Shown here: positions 54,934 through 64,000 of the stretch, piece by piece
How the letters are laid out: every line of letters begins with the position of its first letter
Position numbering within the stretch: the stretch's first letter is position 1
Assembly (NCBI GenBank): GCA_019055375.1
Contig: JAHQIW010007276.1
Coordinates: 1-64,000, forward strand
Source of the DNA: Parelaphostrongylus tenuis
Taxonomy: Eukaryota; Nematoda; Chromadorea; Rhabditida; Metastrongylidae
DNA length: 64,000 nt
Reading direction: 5' to 3'
Made by a program: the position numbers and the translations under genes
The notes under the pieces: generated by a model
Told to the model about the DNA's origin: nothing
What the model saw: the letters and a program-made list of their open reading frames with translations, nothing else
Database searches by the model: none

Positions 54934-55183
54934 CTGCGGTTTTCCGATGACCTGAAACAGCAATAACTTTTTCACCAGTCTTCTATTTCCTCCTCCAAAA
55001 TCTGTTAGAAGAGAAAAGAAGTTTAGCCATGGAATCTTAAGAGAGTCATACCTGCTCGTGGAAGGTTTATTTGAAGAGAACGCCATGTTAGAGATTATTT
55101 TTCGTTACCATGCCGATATTTGAAGAGAAAGTCGATCTTCTCAGTTGAGGTCAGGAACCGCGGTTACTTTTGCACCAACCTAA
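54915..55183. mobile_element. Mariner-type MITE
   Basis: The ends are inverted repeats of about 28 bases: CAGGTTGGTGCACAAGTGAC at 54915 and GTTACTTTTGCACCAACCTA ending at 55183. This sequence (GGTTGGTGCAAAAGTAANTG) is the well-known terminus of cecropia-type mariners and their MITEs in many animals. The 270-base interior has no transposase, so it is non-autonomous. Confidence 0.75.
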
Positions 55184-55315
55184 TACACTCAGAGAGTAAC
55201 AGAGTAACCGTTTTCCTTTTCTACTCGAACTAGCAAGGCTTTCATCATGTATAGAACAAACAGACATTGGAAGCTAGAGATCCACCGCTTTATTTTGATG
55301 CAGACATGTCTATTA

Positions 55316-55585
55316 AAACGATGAAGCTCCCGCCAATGATCACTTCCTGAGGGATGTGCCATGCATTCATCTGAATGCATATCTGCCTTTACAAAGACTC
55401 GCGGTGGCCTCCCGCCGTAGCGAATCAATGCCACCTATCCTTCCGGGACAGGCCGAGACTAGTCTGATACCATATTGCCGACCCTGGAGGGATGGTTGAC
55501 TGGACGAGCCATATTCCATGGTCGAACCACTGACCTCATGTGCGACGCAGAGCACCTCTAACCAGTGCGCCACATGCGCTCAGGA
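55316..55585 (-). repeat. tRNA-derived SINE, family 1
   Basis: The minus strand runs from GAGCGCATGTGGCGCACTGG through AGAGGTGCTCTGCGTCGCAC (box A side), GTGGTTCGACC (box B), AGACTAGTCTCGGCCTGTCC and CGGGAGGCCACCGCGAGTC to GCATGGCACATCCCTCAGGA. One of the best copies. Confidence 0.75.
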
Positions 55586-55784
55586 TGGCAGTTCAAAAAA
55601 GAATGCCGCGCAGGATATCTATAAATACTTACATACGTCTGTAGATAGAAAAAAAAGTTGCACAATAAATATTCAAAGGAATATTTCTCGTCTATAAATA
55701 CCGATTCGCATGAAAAGAATAAAGTAGTTGTCTGTAAATAAACAAATAACGTATACCCAATGATGCTGAGTGATTTGCAAAACT

Positions 55785-56020
55785 TTGACGTCAGGCAGGA
55801 CTCGAACCCGCATGTTTCATCCTTTCCGGAGTGCGTGCTCTTGTCCGCAGCACTACCGATGCCTGTTTTCACCACCCCCTTCTACTGACAAATTGATGTG
55901 TTGCAGAGTGAAAAGAGTGGTGGCAAAATGAACGTTGATAGTACAAAGGCAAGAGCGCGCGCCTCCGGAAAGCGTGAGATGTACGGGGTTCGAGTCCCGC
56001 TTGACGTAAAATTTTTTGCT
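55785..56020. repeat. Head-to-head pair of SINE family 2
   Basis: The minus-strand copy at about 55785-55890 (antisense box B CAGGACTCGAACCCGCATG) and plus-strand copy at about 55905-56015 (GGGGTTCGAGTCCCGCTTGA) face away from a short centre at about 55890-55905. Together they form an imperfect palindrome, flanked by GATGCTGAGTGATTTGCAAA and its complement TTTGCTCATCATTCAGCATC. Confidence 0.65.
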
Positions 56021-56099
56021 CATCATTCAGCATCGCTGGGCATTTCTATGACGTCATACCACCGCAAGAAGAGGTTAAATAAACATGATTCTGAGTGAT

Positions 56100-56485
56100 A
56101 AATAAGTGAAATTAAATGGAAATAGTTTTAAGTAGTCAATAAAAAGTAGTAGATAGTAAGTAATAAACAAACAAACAAGTAAATATTTCTGTTTCACCAT
56201 ACACTAAATAAGTAACTGCTTGGAAATATTGCTGTTACAATAGTGAACGCTTAGAATTTTCCTGTTTATAAATAAAATAAGATGTGTGAAAACAAACAAT
56301 AAACAGGCTAGGCTCTTGAACAGCAGTAAATACGTGTAAATGAGGATAAATCCCCACGAATAAACAAATAAACAAACAAGCCTCGTACAGAAATAAACAA
56401 GTAAACAACCCCCCCCCCCCGTCCAGGCGTCGATGAGTCATCCGGCGATGACGAGCCGTGCCGGGAACGCCGTCGAGGCTGCCGA
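56100..56485. other. hsp-1 upstream low-complexity region
   Basis: Repetitive AAACAAACAAGTAAAT-type sequence (56150-56400) ends in a run of 12 C at 56409-56420. No coding sequence. Confidence 0.5.
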
Positions 56486-56488
56486 TGG

Positions 56489-56616
56489 TTCTCGAACATT
56501 CGCGCCAAAACACGTCCTTTGAATTTGATGACGTAAGCGACCAGAATATTCTTTGGGGACGTTTTTCTCGGGAACCTCGTGGGTGATTTTCATCGAAGTC
56601 ATCTTCCAGAAACTTC
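56489..56616 (+). promoter_or_regulatory. Distal heat-shock element cluster
   Basis: Three HSF-type sites. 56489-56501 is a perfect TTCnnGAAnnTTC (TTCTCGAACATTC). 56544-56551 is a GAATATTC dimer. 56604-56616 is a perfect TTCnnGAAnnTTC (TTCCAGAAACTTC). A TGACGTAA (CRE/ATF-like) sits at 56529. They lie upstream of the first TATA box of hsp-1, where HSF trimers are expected to bind. Confidence 0.7.
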
Positions 56617-56686
56617 CAGGGCCAGAAAAACCCCGCCCGAGCCGCTATCGAGCGCATTTCTTTGCGTGATTTCGATAGCCTGCATC

Positions 56687-56770
56687 GGATAACGCGCTCC
56701 ATTCCACAAGTGGTTCCAGAATGTTCGACGGGCGATCCCTATATAAATACCGCCTCCAGGCCATTCCTCA
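56687..56770 (+). promoter_or_regulatory. hsp-1 core promoter, copy 1
   Basis: GATAACGCGCTCCATTCCAC, then the heat-shock element TTCCAGAATGTTCG (56714-56727) and the TATA box TATATAAATA (56740-56749), followed by a CCTCCAGGCCATTCCTCATT-type initiator region. HSE-to-TATA spacing is about 13 bases, as in the second copy. Confidence 0.75.
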
Positions 56771-57208
56771 TTTCTTCGCTCGTCTGGTGAGGTGGGATCT
56801 CGTTTCGTTGTGTTCTTCCGGGTTTTCATCTCTCACTTTCTCTCTCTCTCTCGTTTTCTTTTTCAAGAGGTTTCCATCTTTGTAGAATAGCCCCATCTAT
56901 CAGAAAAAGTGAGTTTAGTTAGGTGGTTTTGTTCGTGAGCTGCTATCGATTTTTGTTTAGAGGCAATTTCGGCCCCTCTCACTTGAGAGGTCCCTTCCTT
57001 TTCTCGCTGGTCCCTTCCTTTTCTCTCTTTCTTCGGTGCTCCCAGACCAAGCGCTAATGTTTCGTACAATAATGTTTTACGACGCCGAAAAAGAATTTCG
57101 TCAGCCCTACTCGCAAATAAGCATGAATTTGGTGACAAGGATAAAAAAAAAAACCCGGCCTCTAGCGGTTAATGAACTATTTCGCCGGCGACCGATAGCT
57201 GACGTGGA

Positions 57209-57290
57209 ATAACGCGCTCCATTCCACACATGGTCTAGAATGTTCGACGGACGAGCCCTATATAAATAGCTCCTCCAGCCTAGTTCTCAT
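57209..57290 (+). promoter_or_regulatory. hsp-1 core promoter, copy 2
   Basis: AATAACGCGCTCCATTCCAC, heat-shock element TCTAGAATGTTCG (57234-57246) and TATA box TATATAAATA (57259-57268). This is the promoter nearest the coding region (ATG at 57755). The leader probably holds an intron, or an SL trans-splice acceptor at CATTTAAG just before the ATG. Confidence 0.75.
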
Positions 57291-57754
57291 TTTCTCTTCA
57301 CGTCTGAAGAGGTGAGGTCAGGCCTTTTGCATTGGTTATGTTTTCCCGGGTTGGGTTTGATCTCGCCCTATCTCTCTCTCTATCTTTCCTAAGGTTTTTA
57401 TTCTTGAGAAAGATCTCCACTTATGTCTTTCCGCGCGCCGGTATCGGTGACACCTTGCCTTTTCGTTAGGATGGCTCCTTTTTCCTTCTGGTTCCTTTCC
57501 TTTCTTTGTGGGTCCTTCCTTTTCCTTCCTACTCATAAACCCCCAAATCAGCGCTCTTATTTCTACACTGTTTTATATCGTGGAGAAACGATTTCGTCAG
57601 CTTATTCTGGAAATAAGTATGAATTTTGTGTGAAAAGTTTGTTTGCTAAATAGTAGTCTCGTTTTTGTGACGCTGTGTTTACCGCCGTGTATTTCCTCCA
57701 TCGCTGATGTTGTGTCGATCAAAATCTTTCCTAAATGTATGCATTTAAGCTATC

Positions 57755-60432
<2,678 letters not shown>

Positions 60433-60524
60433 GCTGTGTTCCCTAGTGATCTCCGACATCTCAAGTCAAATGTGTGTGGTGGGCGAGTATGTGGCTCTCG
60501 TTTATTTAGTTTTGTAATACTTAT

Positions 60525-60530
60525 AATAAA
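60525..60530 (+). promoter_or_regulatory. Poly(A) signal of hsp-1
   Basis: AATAAA 93 bases downstream of the hsp-1 stop codon, in an AT-rich 3-prime UTR. Confidence 0.75.
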
Positions 60531-60539
60531 TGTCTTTGT

Positions 60540-61555
60540 TGTTGTGTTGCAATCTGTATAGGGTAACCTTTAGAGGCTAACATACGAAAGGTTTTTTTCT
60601 GTAGTATTATTGCAGTGATTCGTAGGCTGCATAGAAATGTAGAATCCGTGGCTTGTCTCTCACAAAAGGGTATGGCTATGGAAATAATGTTAATTTTGTT
60701 ATCGATGAGATGTGCTGTCTGGTCTGGCCGTTAGGTTCTAAAATAACAGAAGTATTGAAGCAAGAGAATTGCTCTAAAGTAGCTAGACAATGTTTTATGT
60801 ATGAGCTGTTGTGACACCTGATAATACATCGTTTGCAGTTGTGACTTGCACAATAGGAAAGACAGAAGGATTTATTACACAATAGAGAAATTACACGAAT
60901 GAAAGTAATGAAGTCTGCTCACTCTGAATATATCGTCGTTGACATTCTTGGTGTTCATGATTGAGTAGATATAACCTAAACGTCATAGTGCAACCTCGAA
61001 GAATAAAGTAAGTAATGGTACCACTTAAGTTGTGTGGATTGTTATTTTTGTTCCAAGCGGTATGGAATGGTGATAGTGTAGTTTTGGAGAAGGACGACAA
61101 GGGATTATTAGCCTTAGTCCAACATCTTAGAGTAGTTTCTCATGTCGCGTCAAAAAGAGGATAGCTGTTAGGTTCGGGAGTTCAGTGCCCTCTCTACTCG
61201 ATTTCTACGAAAATTCTTGGTCAGCTTACTGATTTCGTTCCACTGGTTCATTGAAGATCATCAAACGAAATCGGCGTAACATCAAGACTTGTGCACGAAC
61301 CTAATGTGATGAATCATAGAGTTGACTGCAAGCGGCGTGAACCTGTAGTCGTTCATGAGTCCGTGGAAAAATTCGAAGAACTGCCTTTTCTGCGTGGGGT
61401 TAGGAGAGTGGAGTTCAATGTTTACCTGCAAGCATAACAATAATGCGGTTACTGTAGCTTTTTGGAGTTTAGATTACATAAATCTGGCTACGATTCCGTT
61501 ATCGCAATCCATTTTCAATCCACTAAGGACAGGACCTTTTCCAAATCTTCCGTAT
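60540..61555. other. Intergenic downstream of hsp-1
   Basis: No exon, RNA gene or recognised repeat seen. Confidence 0.4.
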
Positions 61556-61559
61556 TTCT

Positions 61560-61780
61560 AGTAATCATTTGATAGCTCGAATCTCTTTGATTCCAATACA
61601 ATGCTTCTTTGCTGAAAGTAGCAGCGAAGACAAAATTGAGTTTTGCGCGCGGCTCGTTTTGGCATATTTTCTTGCTCGAAAGAGTTTCTTGTCTAGAATG
61701 TTAGCAATCATTCGATAGCTCAGATCTCTGTAATTTTGGAGTTGTGCTTAGTTTTTGAAGAAGCGTTATTATCGGGTTGT
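61560..61780. repeat. P2-type repeat fragments
   Basis: TAGTAATCATTTGATAGCTC (61560) and TAGCAATCATTCGATAGCTC (61701) are two copies of the conserved P2 core motif in tandem, with the GTAGCAGCNAAGACAAAATT-type flank. Confidence 0.5.
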
Positions 61781-62865
61781 AGCAACCGAAGAAGATTACT
61801 TTTCACCTTCGGTACAAATCGCGCTTATCGAGAGTATCAGCAAAACTCGAATAAGTCTGTAACAAAACATCTGATCATAACTTTATTTATGATGCGCGCT
61901 GCGCGCAGCGATTTTAAAGCTGCCTCGCGCTTTTCATTATCTAGTTATGCTATCTTTTCCTCTCAAGTAAAGATCTGGTTCAGCGTATAATGAATGAGAA
62001 AAGACTTGATTCTATCTGCAAAGGCTTCTGAATTTCACTTTAAAATGTCATATAAGTCTGCTACTAAGCTTGAGCTTAAGCAGCTTAAGTCTAAGAATAC
62101 AAAGGTGATCTTCTTTTTGTTCTTCCAGCGCTCTACGAAGATCTTTCCAAAAATCAAGGTTAGCTTCAGAGTCATCCAAATTTATGCTGTCACATAACCA
62201 GTTGGAAATCTGATAAATGATCCACTGGCCCTAGTTAGGCAAGAACTGCCCACCAAGTGTAAAACAACTTTATTTTCGCTACTCCAGCACACACTTTTCC
62301 GGAAAAAAACAAGATATAGAATGACCACTACGGGTCTGAAGAAGCGGGAAGGTCTTGTTCGCAAAGGGTGAAAAGTGAATTACATAATGGAATATATCTA
62401 ATTTCGTGTATATTATAAGAGAGTTGGTACTCAATTCTCACCTGGCAAATAACTATATCCGATTTCTCTAAGTCTCCACTTCTAAGGAAATACGGCAAAA
62501 TTTCGTATTCTGCCCATTCAATATCAATCATTAGTTGATCGATGAGCTTAAGAGAGCTTTTTCATGAGCATTTGTTGACAATTGATAAAAAAACAAAGAT
62601 CTTTTAGAGTTTACAATTCAAACATTTTAAAACCGAATATTCGAAGCAATGGGTCAATGCGAATCACTCTTGAGGAACAGTGTTTAATGTCCGTGATCTT
62701 TACACGGCTTCAAATTTGACTATGTTGAAGAAGATTAACAGTAGCTTTTCATAGTTAACAATCAGTGATAAGTTCGTAAATTACTAGAATACTCGATGGG
62801 GCTGTTATAACGCAGAAATACGCAGAAATTAGAACCGTTTTTTTTTTGCAATCTAGCCTGACAAA
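61781..62865. other. Intergenic, no gene recognised
   Basis: Short open frames only. Confidence 0.35.
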
Positions 62866-62869
62866 ATGT

Positions 62870-63500
62870 TTTAAGCCTTTCATAAAGTATGATATGCCAC
62901 TTCTAGTGCTAGACGTATAGACCTTAAACACGATTCAAAATTCAATTCTGACGTTTCTGCTGGGGTTATGGAAGTTCTGGCTTAATGGATTGTGGATCGA
63001 TATGATCTTTCTAGGCTCTGAAGAAGAAGATCCGCAGAAACGTTAGCTACCGCGATTAATGTAATATTCATGCTGCATTACTATTTGTATTGTTGTATTG
63101 CTTCGTTAACATTCAATGGATATATCAATAACATCTCGGAACGGTACAACAGAAGGAAATACTGTTTTGTTTCGGCTTTGTAGCAAGTTTCACCAGCAGC
63201 ATATGCCATTCGGCTAATCGACGCTATTATACGAAATCAACGCCAAACATTTTCACTGGATTTTTGAGCGAGGTCTCAAAATAGTCGATTAAGAAGTATT
63301 GATGTTTATTATAGTGAAACAACCATAAGCAGTCAAAAACAGTTAACAATCAATTACTCTAAAAGAACATCCGTTGACTGCTCCTTTCACCTTAAGCAGA
63401 GTTTAACTTCTGCGGAGTCGATTCTCTATAATAGGGGACGAGTAACCCAATGGCATGTGCTACTGATGAGGTCCAAACGCACTCCTGGCAGCAGAAGTAT
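62870..63500. repeat. Hammerhead-repeat remnants around a Penelope-type end
   Basis: On the minus strand 62880-62925 has a GTC site followed by TAGCACTAGAAGTGG and a TTATGAAAGG tail (the 3-prime half of a hammerhead arm). 63004-63050 has CTAGGCTCTGAAGAAGAAGA and GCAGAAACGTTAGC, the Penelope 3-prime motif. 63408-63490 is a right-arm piece with GTGCTACTGATGAGG but no stem II 3-prime strand or site. The order suggests a decayed Penelope/hammerhead composite. Confidence 0.45.
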
Positions 63501-63504
63501 CAAT

Positions 63505-64000
63505 AACAGACCGCCTAAAAGGCTTAGAACATTCTATTAGACTACATTGGATTTTTAAGGGAGGTTTCAAGTGTAAACAGTTGGGCGATATGGTTTGATC
63601 AGTGTAAGGCTCGCGACAGGCAAAATATCTCATCTCGTTGAAGCTGGTAAAGAATATACAATCACTACTAAAACCTCCATCCTTCTTCCTCTTCTTGTTA
63701 AGAAATCGATGACTAAATCGATCAAAATACATACGCTCTTTCTTGTGAAATTCCTCAAGAACGTTGCTATATCCACAGATTTCACTTCGCGAACATGATA
63801 ATCTCCTGTTAAAAATGATTAAAATTTTGTCCAGCATTATCTGAATATCGAGGGAAAAAGAGTAGAAAAATATACTTTTTTTGGCAAAGAAATGGACTAG
63901 TATTCGCAAAAAAAGGTTATTCTTAAGCGTATCAAAAAATTCAAGTGCTGTTCTTCTTCATAAAGCTTGTGCAGTTAAACTCGACTATTACCTTGTTCGA
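63505..64000. other. No gene recognised at window end
   Basis: A 149-codon minus-strand frame (63460-63909) has no recognised domain and overlaps repeat sequence at its start. Confidence 0.3.

Larger units (their letters stand above)
56687..57641 (+). repeat. Tandem duplication of the hsp-1 promoter and leader
   Basis: Copy 1 (about 56687-57141) and copy 2 (about 57209-57641) align along their length: the HSE and TATA block; a GGTGAGG-like donor region; the pyrimidine stretch with CTCTCTCTCTC; the CCTTCCTTTTC repeats; GAATTTCGTCAGCCCTACTC against GATTTCGTCAGCTTATTCTG; and AAATAAGCATGAATTTGGTG against AAATAAGTATGAATTTTGTG. Divergence is moderate, so the event is not recent. Neither copy includes coding sequence. 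The start codon follows copy 2 only. Confidence 0.75.

Noticed and set aside
54895..55086. Minus-strand 63-codon ORF
   Set aside because: Lies across the end of the mariner MITE; no domain.
56235..56829. Minus-strand ORFs over the hsp-1 promoter
   Set aside because: They cover the HSE/TATA region and low-complexity DNA, have no domain, and run opposite to the gene.
63456..63490. Active hammerhead at CTGATGAGG
   Set aside because: Stem II 3-prime strand, GAAAC and cleavage site are missing.

Overview
The window looks like nuclear DNA from a clade V (strongylid) nematode, most likely a hookworm of the Necator/Ancylostoma type. Three things suggest this. There is an HSP-1-type cytosolic HSP70 gene. 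The protein exons are small, have nematode-style TTTCAG acceptors and sit far apart in long introns. The non-LTR (RTE-like) and Penelope-like reverse-transcriptase remnants read like those that fill hookworm assemblies. The species call is inference. The conserved exons are seen directly.

Three host genes can be supported, all on the + strand. (1) About 4.9-32.1 kb: the 3' part of a large Rab GTPase of the RASEF/Rab45 group. Ten candidate exons spread over 27 kb give a linker, a complete G domain (G1-G5 all present) and a C-terminal double cysteine. Any EF-hand/coiled-coil N-terminus would lie left of the window. (2) About 42.0-50.6 kb: a rhodopsin-class 7TM receptor in six recognised exon pieces, with the exon(s) for TM3-TM4 not found. 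(3) 57.8-60.4 kb: a cytosolic HSP70 (hsp-1 type) in seven exons ending in EEVD. It has one apparent missing base in an A-run of the last exon. A heat-shock promoter region upstream (56.5-57.6 kb) contains several heat-shock elements and a tandem duplication of HSE, TATA box and leader.

The rest is mostly transposon-derived. Recognised families are: an RTE-type element (23.3-26.6 kb) with degenerate relatives at 27.5, 28.9 and 47.7 kb; Penelope-like (GIY-YIG) fragments at 27.9-28.6 (-), 30.6 (-) and 46.6-47.4 kb (+); at least three decayed mariner elements (7.5, 12.2, 36.3 kb) and one mariner-type MITE (54.9 kb); three tRNA-derived SINE families; and several classes of long palindromic element.

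The most interesting signal is a dispersed, usually palindromic repeat whose arms carry minimal type I hammerhead ribozymes. Each has CTGANGA, a short GNRA-type stem II, GAAAC, a tiny stem III, a GUC or GUA site, and a stem I pairing across the core. Four copies keep the whole core with a UH cleavage site (4603-4645 +, 37921-37963 +, 49176-49219 +, 21582-21624 -), and several others are decayed. Two subfamilies differ by compensating changes in stems I and II. Several copies lie in introns of the Rab and receptor genes, and the best ones lie in the sense direction. One palindrome sits about 0.3 kb 5' of a Penelope-like endonuclease fragment, matching the known association of such ribozymes with Penelope-like elements.
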